A DNA stretch of 64,000 bases from Liopterus haemorrhoidalis (lineage: Eukaryota; Arthropoda; Insecta; Coleoptera; Dytiscidae). The stretch spans positions 9,758,625-9,822,624 of the forward strand of contig OZ020624.1 of assembly GCA_963971575.1 (NCBI GenBank). The letters run 5' to 3'. The notes below the pieces were generated by a model. It made no database searches and was not told the origin of the DNA. It was given only the letters and a program-made list of their open reading frames with translations. The translations under genes were made by a program, and so were the position numbers. Of the stretch, positions 11,038-24,923 are shown piece after piece. How positions within the stretch are numbered: position 1 is the first letter of the stretch; each line of letters begins with the position of its first letter.

Positions 11038-11716
11038 AAAATCATTTCATGTTCGCATTTCTTATATAATAATAATATAATTTGGTATACCTATAGAGGC
11101 GATCTCCTGAGTCAATTCTTAATAAAAGTTTTGAGTGTGCACTTGACATTGTAAGTAAGTATTTCGAGCAATACGATGATGATCATAACTTTTCTTACGC
11201 AACAGATCATGTAATGTTATGTTGCATTTCCGATTGTTCCTGACCCTGCATTTGGTGACCTGTGGAAGGTCAGGACAATCACACAGCTTCTGCGACAGTC
11301 GTTGACAGATCACCTGGTCTCCTTCCCTTACATTGCACTGCTCTACTCACATCTCAAACAAGAATCTCTCGAACTTTGCTTGTTGAATAACGAGACCTTG
11401 AAATGCTCCACATTATCTTGGTCAACTTGAAGAGTTGTTTCTCAGAGACTTAACTCTATGTGTACATGGTTGCATGGCAAATTTTATGTATACTACATGT
11501 ACTGAATCGAAAGTGTTTCAATTCTCAGAAGATGAATTCGCATGGGAAGATGTTGTTTTTAGGGGATTTTGTTATGTACCAGTTCCTATGAAAATATTAT
11601 TTGAAGAAATTTCAAAAGAGTGTGTTTGTGGAGTATATACTTTATAACGTAGTTACATGTTACATCATTCAGATTTACTTACGTATGTGAAACTGAAAGA
11701 CTGGCTTGCATGTACA
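11038..11716. other. No gene recognised
   Basis: A 70-codon frame at 11435-11647 (plus) is richer in Glu, Phe and Cys than random AT-rich frames but has no recognisable domain, and there are no convincing splice signals around it. It may be a transposon relic or chance. Confidence 0.35.
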
Positions 11717-11782
11717 TATAGTCTATACCAAACGATTAAGCGGAACTAAATGGAATTTATATTTTTGTAAGTTGTCTCCAGC

Positions 11783-12478
11783 CAGAGCTGTGCCAAATAC
11801 TCAGTAAAAAGTATTTCATATACTAAATACCGATCAAAGTAAAAATAACAAATAAAATTAGTCATCACCGATAAAAAGTATTTGAAGTAATGTATTTCAA
11901 ATAATTTAAATTTTGTGAATTTATGAATACTAAATATATTTGAAACACTAGGGAAATATTCGAAATAATAAGGAAATATTTGAAATACTTTTAAAGTATA
12001 TCAAATACTGACATTTTCAGACAGTAAACATCAAATACATATACCGCGGAGAAATTTGCAAATCTAGGGTGACCATTTTCTTAAGAAGACAATGCGGGAC
12101 GGAGCAAAAAAAAGGTCCTCATCTCCCAAATCTAAGTGAAGAGCAAAAAAAAGGTCCTCAATCTCCCAAATCCAAGTGAAGAGCAAAAAAAAATTTTTTC
12201 TCAAATACAAGTTACAAAATGCGGGACAATGCGGGACAAAATGTTAAAATGCGGGACTTTTGCGGGACGCATCTTAATGCGGGACAAAATGTTAGAATGC
12301 GGGACAGTCCCGCAGAAAGCGGGACGAATGGTCACCCTATGCAAATCCAAATACCCAAATGTCCAAAATATACATAAGCATTTTTTGTATTGTAAATATT
12401 TGACATACAATATTTCAAATACTAGAAAGTAATTAAAACACTGTTTCAAATTATTTATTCCAGATATTTCCAGCTCTG
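11783..12478. mobile_element. hAT-like element, middle layer of the nest
   Basis: Termini are CAGAGCTG at left and CAGCTCTG at right, a hAT-style short inverted repeat. Sub-terminal sequence is full of AAATACT and TATTTGA words in both orientations. The flanking octamers (tctccagc and tcttgaga) agree at only five of eight positions, so the TSD is eroded or the boundary is off. Without the inner insert at 12065-12339 the element would be roughly 0.4 kb. No coding frame. Confidence 0.5.
12065..12339. mobile_element. hAT-type MITE, 275 bp, innermost layer
   Basis: Termini TAGGGTGACCAT and ATGGTCACCCTA are perfect inverted repeats over 12 bp. They are bracketed by a perfect 8-bp duplication tgcaaatc (12057-12064 and 12340-12347). 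The interior holds repeated 'gcgggacaaaatgtt' units (about 12220-12315) and a duplicated 'aaaaaaaggtcctca' block near 12108-12160. No transposase. The perfect TSD marks it as the youngest insertion in this nest. The termini resemble those of 59182-59990. Confidence 0.9.
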
Positions 12479-12722
12479 TCTTGAGAGCACTTTTTAACGA
12501 TTCACTGAGACTTTTGTTAAATAAAATGATCAAAAACCTCATACAATCGTCAAAAGTTATTAGATTTTAAAATCTAGTTCCGCTTAAACGACAGAACAGA
12601 CTATACAGAATACAGTGATGATATCATCATCCAGGAACAATCTTCTCATATCTAAAGCCCTAAAAAGAAACAAAGAAAGGAAAAGTAATGAGTAAAATTA
12701 ACTCAAATGTAAAAAACCCAAA

Positions 12723-12895
12723 ATCCGAACACGCAGGTTAGAGGGGATTATGTTAATACGGTGAAGGTGGCACGGAGTGTGGTTGTGGTTGAAGTGTAGA
12801 TGACTAAAGGTGGATATATTTTTTAAGAAGGAGAAGATTGTGAACCAAGGGTGGTGTGGTAAAATAGGCTGAAGCGAGTAGTACCATAAAAGCGT
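12723..12895 (-). pseudogene. LINE C-terminal fragment, post-RNase H region
   Basis: On the minus strand the frame includes LPHHPWFTIF, then HLHFNHNHTPCHLHRINII. This matches the pattern 'PWFxxxxxxRxFIxxIxRLRFNHxxTPxHLxRIxxxxSPxC' found after the RNase H domain in jockey/R1/I-type arthropod LINEs. A better copy of the same region is at 22250-22540. It is cut off where family A copy 3 begins at 12898. Confidence 0.6.
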
Positions 12896-12897
12896 CC

Positions 12898-13472
12898 TTT
12901 TTACCGACCGCCAACATATAAAGAAGGTATTGTGATCATACCGATTTTGACATTTCGAGATTTCGCTGGATCTCCACGAAATGATGTCTGTCTGTCTGTC
13001 CGTCCGTCCTTCTGTCTGTCTGTTTACACGTGCAGAGCAAATTCGGCTAAAAGGATGTTTATGAAACTTCATATTTAAGCTTTTTTTGACATCAATGGCA
13101 AGAGTTGATCTACTTTTGGTTAAAATCGGTTGACTAGAAATGGGAGTTTACTCGTGTCGATTTTAAGAATTTTGCGAATATTTAACTACAGAAAAATATT
13201 TCGAAAAAAACTATTTAACAAAAGTTGCTGTAAAAGCAATATCTAACAAATTTTATTTGAGATATTTTTTGAAAAACGAAAAAAAATTGAAAATTTTTTC
13301 GAAAAAGTATCTATTTTTTCATAATAGATACTTATGTGTCCATGGTCATGATAAATAATATCTCTGTTAGAAAATATTAGGCCAAGTTATTTCTACTCTG
13401 CTGCTAGAATGTATTTTATTCAAGTACTTTGTGATGGCGGTTGGTCCTGTGGTGGCCATAGCTGATTTTTTT
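12898..13472 (+). repeat. Interspersed repeat family A, copy 3
   Basis: Begins ttttaccgaccgcc and ends 'ggtggccatagctga' plus a T run. The leader is shortened: the 'gaggtccctacataacg' section is missing and 'tccacgaaatgatgtctgtc' joins straight to the microsatellite (about 12984-13024), unlike copies 2 and 4. Body conserved. Confidence 0.8.
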
Positions 13473-13999
13473 CTATTGAATTATGATGCCTTTACTCATG
13501 ATTTTCTTCCTAAAGTAGATTCCAAGATAAAGTAACATAAGTACGGCACTGCTCAGAATTTATAAACAAGGAAAAACAGACCCTATATTTTTCTCCTAGC
13601 ATAGATCATAATTTACATAATTTTAACAATAATATATTTTGTAAATATATCATTAGTCATAGAGTAGGATTGTAATAATTTGTAGGATTGTGAAATAATC
13701 ATATTTATTATTGATGTACAACAAGAGAGAAATGTTTATTTATTTCATGCATTCGTTCATATCTCTCTTAATCCAATAATAAATGAGGCATAGTTTTTTG
13801 AATGTCTTCTTTATATCAGGTTAAGATCTTAGAATATTTGTTTCTAAGCTCTATAGAGAATTTTTCATTTACTATCTTGATCCAGGTTGATGTGTAGTTT
13901 AAATAAACTAGTTATAAAATTTCTAAGGAGCATACTGTTGCTTACATACGAATTTATTTACCTTTTATACACTTAAGACAAAAAAATCATATTAGACTG
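13473..13999. other. No gene recognised
   Basis: AT-rich DNA; no coding similarity or paired repeats seen. Confidence 0.4.
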
Positions 14000-14240
14000 C
14001 TTCTTCTTCTTCTTTGGGCACTGTCAGTCGGGTTGCCTTTTGGCCTCACTCATATAAGATCTCCATCTTGATATGTTAATTATGAGGTCTTTCCATATGT
14101 CCTGTATACCAATATTTGTTCTTTGGAATGGGGACCTCACCAAAGCCAACAAATCAGAAGAAGGCGATTAGTTGATCTCTCCATTTCTTACGAGGTCTTC
14201 CCATTGGTCGACGGGTGCTCAATTTTCCTTCTCATATCTG
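14000..14240 (-). pseudogene. LINE 3' end with reverse-transcriptase C terminus (family H)
   Basis: On the minus strand a short frame reads RRPMGRPRKKWRDQL (about 14175-14222), the basic motif near the end of many LINE reverse transcriptases. It is followed by a stop and a 3' region with 'caaaaggcaacccgactg' and a GAA-repeat tail (plus strand: CTTCTTCTT at 14002-14016). This copy links the family H 3' sequence to a LINE protein. Confidence 0.65.
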
Positions 14241-14299
14241 CATATCTAAATTAACTGTATAGTTAAATAAATATATTATAATGGGGTTTGTCAGGTCTT

Positions 14300-14680
14300 G
14301 ACAAGAGTCCACTAATCGCAAACTTCAGCAACCTTTTGAACCGCATACTAGAGACATGTGGAGACTAGTGGAGATAAATACACACGGCTGCATCGCAGTG
14401 CCCGCACAATGCGGAGTGACCCAAGCAGCACTGCTTTCTGCATACTGCAGATCAAAGAGTTGGCAGAAGATCTGCAGGCGGAAATGGAGTCGATTTCCCT
14501 TTGATAGAAGGCTTTCATACCACCCAAAACACAAACTATCAGGACTACAAGCTTAACTTTATACCCTGGATACAGCTTTCTAAGCTCGGATAAGTGATCC
14601 ATATACTTGGACCTCGTTTCCTCTTCCTTGAGAGAGATATTCTTCTCAGCTGAACTTGAGAATTCGATCACAAACATACT
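14300..14680 (-). pseudogene. LINE polyprotein C-terminal fragment (family L)
   Basis: The minus-strand frame (about 14348-14677) reads EFSSSAEKNISLKEEETRSKYMDHLSELRKLYPGY and then VKLVVLIVCVLGGM, followed by SMQKAVLLGSLRIVRALR, here given as separate pieces. The pattern 'PxxxNIxxKExEKxxKYxxLxxELRxLYPGYxVxxVxIVxGVLG' and a late 'MQKAVLxGxLRxLR' occur at the C terminus of reverse transcriptases with a restriction-like endonuclease (R2/R4-like), which I infer but cannot verify. A second, more decayed copy is at 27887-28160. No palm domain is adjacent, so it is 5'-truncated. Confidence 0.5.
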
Positions 14681-14988
14681 GTCCTCCTAGAGTGTGTTAA
14701 TTAGTTCAAATTTTTAACGCAGACCAACAATAACTGTGAGCGCCCAAAGGAAATTATTTCGTTTAGAAGATAATGTTTCAGAATTTTTTATTGTTATTCT
14801 TTAAACACTGAATCTTTCCTTGAATATACGTCTATTAAAAATAAGATGTAAATTTCCAATGTCTTCTTCAAAATAGTACACTATACTACTGTAAAGAGGA
14901 CTGTAAGACACCTAAAAACACCTGAACAAAGCCAAATGAAGGAAGAAGAAAGAGAGTAAGAGTTAGTTAACTATACGCCTTAATGACG

Positions 14989-17829
<2,841 letters not shown>

Positions 17830-17910
17830 TATATTCCGACATATAACGCGCACTTTTAACATTGAAAGTTTTGTCAAATTTGTTGGGTGCGCGTTATACA
17901 GAAAATATAC
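17830..17910. mobile_element. Small Tc1/pogo-like palindromic MITE
   Basis: Left arm 'TATTCCGACATATAACGCGCAC' (shown to its key parts TATTCCG and AACGCGCAC) is mirrored by GTGCGCGTTATAC and GAAAATA on the right, with TA at each edge and about 35 bp between arms. The wording 'GYGCGTTATA' resembles pogo/Tigger-type MITE ends. Small and imperfect, so moderately certain. Confidence 0.5.
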
Positions 17911-18072
17911 AGAAGTATACAGAAAATAGAAAAAACAGGAATCAAATTTTAAATATACTACTATGATAACCAAAGGTAGTGACTATTAATTAAATTTTAC
18001 ATTTGAAACAAGACTAGAGATAAATATACTAATGTCCAAGATTAACAAAGATTCAATAAATAAAGAATGATA

Positions 18073-18415
18073 TAGTGCGTTCGAAGGTGAGTTTGCAGTA
18101 TAGCTCTTATGGAAAATGGGAGCGGTGTTGCCAAATGTTGTAAAAGTGTCAAATGTGTCAATTATAATAAAATGAAAAACGTATGATTTACAAAAATCAA
18201 CTCTTATAAAACTCGTGTTTTTGTTGACTCTTAGAACAGTCAACAAAAACAAATGGCCATTTGTAGAATACTGCGTCTTCACAGATCAGCGCGTTTTAGA
18301 GCTGGCAACGTCGACAAGCAAGAAAAGGATAGTGTCATTGTGTAAACCCATAAGAGAGTATGAAAAAGAACTACTCCATATGCCCTGTACTGCAAACTCA
18401 CCTTTGAACGCACTA
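18073..18415. mobile_element. TA-target MITE family D, copy 1 (343 bp)
   Basis: Termini TAGTGCGTTCGAAGGTGAG and the complement CTCACCTTTGAACGCACTA extend to about 27 bp (through TTTGCAGTA), with TA on both sides (18071-18072 and 18416-18417). Three copies exist in the window (also 42615-42944 and 62932-63261). This one differs by an internal 14-bp hairpin at 18216-18251 absent from the other two. TA duplication points to Tc1/mariner-type mobilisation. No transposase is encoded; the shared 98-residue-style frames across the copies are by-products of conserved DNA. Confidence 0.9.
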
Positions 18416-18417
18416 TA

Positions 18418-19602
18418 GTAAGACTGACCAACGCATCAATATCACAGGCAGTCACACTATCCCCCCTGACAACCTGGTACGCACAAATCGCAAGGTTGAC
18501 AGTGTCACCCCCTGTACAACATGATGCACTAATAACTCTTAAAATCATCAAACTTTACATCTAACTAAATCAGTGAAAGAACCTCAAAAATAAGCAATGA
18601 AAACACAACATCTTTTGTAAGGTCTTCTCACTGATCTAAAAAAATCAGTGAAAAAATTAATAGGTTCAATAACTGGCAATGGGAACACAACATTCATATT
18701 AAAGGTTTTATTGTAATGAACTAACTTTTTGGAAGATTGCGTATTGAAAAATATAGACAAGACATAAATCGACCAAATGTTATTTTAAATATTGTGCTCT
18801 TTAACAATTGGTGGATGTATGTGCGCCTATGTAAGTGGTTATATCGGAGGGTTTTGTAAGGTAGCAAGGGCATACCAGTGAGAATTGAGACGGTATGGCA
18901 GTGGACTGTGTTAGCGGCAGGGGGCATACACGATTCACTTTATATATTATAGCGTGACTATAACTAGCGTGTGGATGTCCTTCCCCGGGCCGCCATTTCC
19001 TCATTCTAACGGTCTGCTCTAGCTCAACTTCGTTAGTTAATTCTATTCTATTACTGATTTATCGTACCGTAAATGTTTTTATATTGTATTTATTAGTTTA
19101 AGATTTACGTTAAGGTTCACAATGCATCCATTCTGATTGGGTTTTAAGTATGATTTACGTTGCTACTGCTACCAACTGCACCTGCAATGATTTGTGATGA
19201 TCCCAAAGACGGAAGACTGTTTTCTTACTATCCTAATTAGTTTAATTAAGACGGAATTATTCTGAAAGATTCTTACTGAGCTTACCATCGTTGTGCTCAG
19301 TCGGTTGTAGTCAAGTAATAGCAGTACGCTGCTATTTTTTTCAGAAGGTACTGGCTTCTTCCTTTAATCAGTGCGCTTTAGTATGTTCCCACAATGCAAT
19401 TTACCTACTCAAAGGTTTCTTATGTTTAATCTGTAATTATATAGGCGTGGTTGTGTAAAAATGCTATTTCTAAAGAAACAGGAAAGAGGGTGGAATTTAC
19501 AATTATAAAATGGTAGCATTTTTTAAACTTATGCCACCTACTACGTAGAAAGATATGTAAATAACTTAGAAATTACTGTTTATTTGGATTATAAAAATGA
19601 TA
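18418..19602. other. No gene recognised
   Basis: AT-rich with a somewhat GC-richer patch at 18800-19030. The minus-strand frames there (18721-18927, 18801-19004) have no recognisable domain. Confidence 0.4.
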
Positions 19603-19610
19603 CTCTAATA

Positions 19611-19718
19611 CAGAGTTTCACAAACTTTTTGAGCCGCGGAGCACTTTTCACGAAAAGAATTCATCGCGAAGCACTATTATTGCTGTATATATGGCGGAGC
19701 ACTGTTTGGGAAATTCTG
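19611..19718. mobile_element. hAT-type MITE, 108 bp
   Basis: Termini CAGAGTTTCACAAACT and TGTTTGGGAAATTCTG are imperfect inverted repeats. The flanking octamers ctctaata and ctctaatg match at seven of eight. The interior contains 'gcggagcac' at both ends in the same wording as many hAT MITEs. Confidence 0.75.
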
Positions 19719-20104
19719 CTCTAATGTATGGCGAATTTAAATTTATCTTTTGATCATGAACGGTTACTGGAATATTTGCATTTGTGCTTTAAAATGTTGT
19801 AATTCTTAATGAATTTTACGTCAAATGAAAGACATAATGGTAAAAAGGATTTGAAAAGGAAAAATACTTGCTCAGATGACATATGATGTTCAATTAATAT
19901 CAACGGTTTACCTAGAAATGGTATTTATAAAAGACTCAATAAACTTTATGAATGCTTTAAATGAGAGGCCAACATCAATCGGACTTATAATGCCCAAAAA
20001 GATGCGAAACAGTTAGAAACGAGCAGGGTTATGGATTGTTGAATTGCAAAAAACATGTAATTTTAATAAATCGTTAAATTCAACGTATAATTTTTAAATA
20101 CACA

Positions 20105-20341
20105 TTGGGCGCGTTCAGCGAACGTAGTTCTTAAGAATCAGCACTCAAGTGTATTTAGTGATTACAGTCAACTGGTGCAAGTTTGCAAAACAAACAGCAA
20201 GCGAAATACTGCTGAGTGTTAATTTGTCATTTAGTGACAAATACAAAATAGTGATAGCGTATAAATTTGTCGCTTAATAAATTGGTAAGCTACTAAGGCG
20301 AACGTTAGTAAAATTATTCAACAATTGCGTTCGCTAAATGC
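20105..20341. mobile_element. Candidate MITE, about 237 bp
   Basis: GGCGCGTTCAGCGAACG at left pairs with the complement of AAGCGCATTTAGCGAACG at right (about 15 of 17 bases). The exact ends and TSD are not clear, so the superfamily is left open (PIF/Harbinger would be one guess). Confidence 0.45.
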
Positions 20342-22249
20342 GCTTAGTTTCTTTTTCTCTTATTCAGTTTTGCAAATGTGGTAAAGAATAATACAAAATA
20401 AATAGAAAATAAAACTATATATGGGCAAGTAAATGATGAAACATTTGCGAAAGTCGCATAAAACATGTCGCACAAAATGCCACCCTGCCACAGGAAGTAA
20501 TAGAATACCAAATCGTCTTAATAAACCAAGATTTCAAAATCGATCAAGCAAAACATTATAAATATTCACCAATCAACAGCTGATATGTGGTTTTGCCTGA
20601 TATGTTATCTCCTGGGTGCAGTAAACACCGATGATGTTAATTCTGTACTCGTAGTGTCATCTCGGTTTAGATATAGAAACTAGACAGTCGAAGCGCACCT
20701 GTACTAACTGTACACGTAAGGCAGTTTTGCAGTGAAACTCAATGATATATTGCTGATCGCTCACTGCTGGAACTTTAAAACGTTTAATTAACATAAGATT
20801 ATGTGAGTCGTGTATGTCATTCGGAATTTACTCAATCACAACTTTTAAAGAAACTAAATGATTGATGTTTATTCTTAACATACCACTTTAAATTCATTTT
20901 CTTTATTTTTAACCATCAATGCCTGAAGACGCACTAATTTATTTATTTTGTATACTACTTCTTAAATTTACAATGTTTTCCAACTTTTACCAATGTTTTT
21001 TAAGAATATTTTATGCCTTTTTCTTAGTAAAATGGAAGAATAATATCGAAGAAATTTGTTATGTTCGACACTCTTCTGTATGATGTTGAAGTCAAACACC
21101 CACAGAGGTCGTGTACAAAAAAACTGAATTATTTGAAATGTGGTCATATAAAAGAATATTGTTGGGTATTTAAACGTATACGTAAATTTATTGATTGATA
21201 GGTTATTATTCCTGCTTTAAGTTTACTGATCGTAAACTATTATAAAAAATACTAGCGTTGCTACGAATGTTGTTCAACTGTCAGAATAAAAACAAATATT
21301 TAGATACCCTGCTAGCTGCCGATTCTCAAGTTTAGATAAATTAATAATAAGAAATACAGTTCACTAATCAAGCCATTTATTAAGAGGAAGTACCATGGCC
21401 CTGTGGCCGTACGTTGTGGTCCTTCAAGCCGGATACTTAAAATCCTGTGGGCATAAAAAGTTACAAAGCTCAGGCTGTTAGCAATGGACAATCAATCTGA
21501 AGTCTGAATTGGCTATTTCATGAGATAAACATTAACTACTACATTTAATTATGCATGGAAAAATTGAGGTAAGAAGAGGATCTGCTTGATAAAGAACAAC
21601 ATGACTGAAACAATTAGACTTATGTCAATGGTTTAAGCTCAATAAAAAATATGTTTTCAGAATTATCGTTGATAAGGTGTAACATTCTTGAAGAACCGAG
21701 CACCTAAAGATGAAGAAAAAGAAAAAAACTAATGTAATGTGGTTGCTTACGGAGGACTGGGGAGGGACTTAAATCTCCATTAAGAATATTTTGGACTTTT
21801 CTAACATTTCCGATACTCTGCTAACTAACCCATTTGTTGCTGCAGACTTAAGAAATTAATACTTTAAAATGAAAACCTCTTTACGCAAAGACGATGTGGT
21901 CCGTAGAAATATCTTGCGAACCACCTGGCTTTCATATAGGAGCCCAAGAAGGAGGATATTTAGCTTTCTTACTCTGCTAAGGAACATATTATTGTTCCAC
22001 AAAAATCGCTGTTTTTTTTTTTCTTCTTTTATTTGTGGGCTTTAGCTGCTTTGGCTATTAGCCATGTATAAATACAGAGATTACAATATTTTAAAAATTA
22101 CATTTATAATTTGATATTTTCTGCTTTAATATAGTTATAAATAATTTCATAAATGTCTAGAGAATTAGTAGCAAGAAGCGTTTGAATATTGGTAGGTAAG
22201 GATATTTTTTTGACAACTAAATTTTGTATGAATAAGTTACGATTACGAA
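20342..22249. other. No gene recognised
   Basis: AT-rich DNA with no coding similarity or paired termini noticed. Confidence 0.4.
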
Positions 22250-22540
22250 AATGAGTTGCCATTCAAACAATAAATGGTTCGAATCACTGACAGACAAATT
22301 AACACACGGACAGAAAGGAGACGACACCATGTTAATTCTATGCAGGTGATATGGAGAGAAGTTGTGATTAAATCTAAGCCGGATAAGAGTGGATATAAAA
22401 GATCTGCTTTGTTGAGAAGAAAACCAAGGCTTTCTAGGAAGAAGAAGTTGAATTTGACTGTAGTATGATCGTTTTTGATGTAGAGAATCTATGTATTCTT
22501 GTTGCCATTGGTTGTATATGGAAGATTTGAAGATTGACAT
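22250..22540 (-). pseudogene. LINE C-terminal fragment, post-RNase H region
   Basis: The minus-strand frame reads QWQQEYIDSLHQK, then LPRKPWFSSQQSRSFI, STLIRLRFNHNFSPYHLHRI and finally DSNHLLFEW. This is the segment after RNase H in jockey/R1/I-type LINEs, ending in a degenerate Cys/His finger ('NHLLFEC' is expected; the Cys is Trp here). It is the same region as 12723-12895 but longer. RNase H and the palm are absent upstream, so it is 5'-truncated. Confidence 0.7.
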
Positions 22541-22887
22541 AATCTCATTACTGTTTAGAGGAATATTTGAGAGGGAAAATCGTTGTTACATTCAGTAATT
22601 TAAGAAGACAACTGTAACCGACCCGCGTAAAAACTGGCGTGATGTAATCTTTCTCAAGATAAGTCAGTGATCCCTTACTAATCAAATGGATATAAATATT
22701 AGACATTTCATGCAATATATTTTATGTAACTCGTTGTTGCTCCGACTGTTGTTTTCAATGATCGTTATAGTATAAAAGAGAACAACATTCTTCCATGTAT
22801 AGTTATATCCGAAGATTAAGAACTTTTATTAAGTGAAAACTGATATATGACATTATGCAATGTAACTGCAACGTTTAGTAATAAGAT

Positions 22888-23307
22888 TCAATAAAACAAT
22901 TTCATGGAAACATGTGGAATAGCCACAAAGTAACGGCGGTGAGTGCTTAAAGGAATAATAACTGATAAAGCAGAACAAAGTAGCCAAATAACGGTTAAAT
23001 ACAACATGCAGACCAAACCTGCCGATAATCGTAAGAGGTCAAATATTATGCGTGGCATATAAGTATTTACTAAGTTTGTGTGGCGGCACGTATCACGAGG
23101 CGTTGTCTTCAATGCACACATGAAGATAGAACAGAGATAAACAGTATAATATATATCTTTTTCTGGCTTATACTCAACGGGTGGTATACTCCTGTATGTT
23201 TTTACTAACATCTGAACGTTTTCTCCACAGCTTGCTATGTTCAATAATTGAATTACACACGGTGTAATTACGATGTTGACGGTTTCCTGTTTCCGCCATC
23301 TTGTCAC
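22888..23307 (-). CDS. Unrecognised 139-codon open frame
   Basis: I do not recognise this protein. The minus-strand frame has a hydrophilic first half (with KPEKDIYYTVYLCSIF) and a hydrophobic stretch near the C terminus (SAGLVCMLYLTVIWLLC) that could be one membrane span. It lies in a stretch a little less AT-rich than its surroundings and is not part of a repeat seen here. There is no supporting domain, partner exon or promoter, and frames of this length can arise by chance, so it may well be spurious. Confidence 0.15.
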   Translation of the reverse strand: MTRWRKQETVNIVITPCVIQLLNIASCGENVQMLVKTYRSIPPVEYKPEKDIYYTVYLCSIFMCALKTTPRDTCRHTNLVNTYMPRIIFDLLRLSAGLVCMLYLTVIWLLCSALSVIIPLSTHRRYFVAIPHVSMKLFY

Positions 23308-24923
23308 GTGATTCCCTCACTGATCCGGTACAACATGATCGAATTTTATAGTTAATTATATCGGTTGATTATTATGGATGACATAAAACGGTAAAAGTTT
23401 GAACATGGAGGGAATGTAACGCGTTTCATCGTTGATGTATTTGATTATTAATGATTGTCATTTATTTTGTACTGAATTAATTAAGTGTATTTAAGTCACT
23501 TGTACGGCTGCGGAGATATATCATTCCATGTATTCCTGGTTATAATGTCAGCCATCTGGGTACGAGGATCGTAATGCTGTGTACAAAATTTAAATAAAAT
23601 GAGTAAAATACAGGAATTATAACTGCATACCATATGTACTATGCAGCTAATGGATAGCAAATTTTTACGATTTTTAGCTTTTTTTCAAATTCCTTCATCA
23701 AAATGTAATAAAGCACATTTTGCAAACCGTTATAAAAGACTGAATGTTTTAAAATTGCATTAACTATCGGTTATTTTTATAGCGCAAAAGAACTCAGATG
23801 CAATACTTGCTAGCCATCAAATTAATTTTCATTTTAAGAAGAATGTTTCACAGTTATGGAGATTATTTTTAATTTTTCAATTAAGACTACAAATTCATAC
23901 TTTTCCAGAATACAAAATCAGACAATTATATAATCATTAAATTCATTGTTATTATACGTTTGTCTGTCTATCGTATTTTTCTTCTTTTACTCCACTAGGG
24001 AGCATAGGGTGTCGCTTTTTTGACAACGCTAATATTCCTACTCGTCTTTAAACACATAATATTTCACTTATTTCACTTATAAGTTAATACGAGGCATTAC
24101 GAAATTAACCTTATAATGGTTATGGTATATGCAAGAAACATTTAAATTTCATTTAATTTTCTTCTATACTCTAGGTCTCGCGCATTTTTTTTTTTTTTTT
24201 TTCGTTGTGGCTCTTTTATTTTCTATATGTTTTCTTTAAAACTCAACTCAGGTTTTGTTTCTGATATTTGTCAATTATATTTCTCTTCCATGTATTTGCT
24301 GTTCTACCTGTTCTTTTCCTTCATTTCTCCTGCTTCATCTTTAAACCGTTTTACTATTTTCTGGTGTCATTTTCCATAGTTCTTGCCACTTATTTGTATC
24401 TCGTGTCATAAGCGTCGTTTCTTCTTATTCCTACTTTAAATTTCTTCTTTCCGTGCTCTACTTGCTCTTCTTTTGATTTTACTTTTTGGTGTCTGCCTCA
24501 AAAACTCTTTTTGCCTCTTTTATTGCCCATTTTTTAAACCACCTCATCTTTCTTTATCTTCTCCTTGATACACTTTTTCCAATATTTAAAGATATTTTCC
24601 TCAATATGTAACTTCTACATCATCACATAAGTCTTCTTACTTTTTCCCCTTCTTCTTATCTTGACATATTATCTTTTTATCTTTAAAATGAATAGTATTA
24701 TACTGCTACCACTATTATTTATTCCTATTGTATAATAAAATTTGTGTTATTATGCAAGTAAATGGTTCTTAAATGAAAAACTTTGTGAAGACTGACAATG
24801 GTATATTGTGCAACTAGCGCGGAATATGCATTCTGCCCATAATGCTTACTATGCTTTTCCTCAGATTATCATTTTTCAATATATAAATAATTAAGAAAAT
24901 TCAATATAAATATGGTTAACAGG
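23308..24923. other. No gene; pyrimidine-rich tract 24180-24690
   Basis: From 24180 the plus strand is strongly T/C-rich with an 18-T run and many TTCTTC words. The complement contains a broken phrase (DTNKWQELW) that could be a very old reverse-transcriptase tail, but support is too thin to call. Confidence 0.35.

Larger units (their letters stand above)
11719..12603. mobile_element. Tc1/mariner-type MITE, outer shell of a triple nest
   Basis: Imperfect inverted termini of about 30 bp (left TAGTCTATACC then TTAAGCGGAACTA; right complement of TAGTCTGTTC then TTTAAGCGGAACTA) are flanked by TA at 11717-11718 and 12604-12605. Related 'aagcggaactaaatgga' termini occur inside the hAT twins near 26610 and 46405 and singly near 28345. 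No transposase remains. The internal sequence is mostly two later insertions (11783-12478 and 12065-12339), so this is the oldest layer here. Confidence 0.65.

Noticed and set aside
18215..18418. Similar short proteins found three times (18215-18418, 42651-42947, 62968-63264)
   Set aside because: They coincide with the three family D MITE copies; similarity is DNA conservation of the MITE, and the frames differ in start and length.
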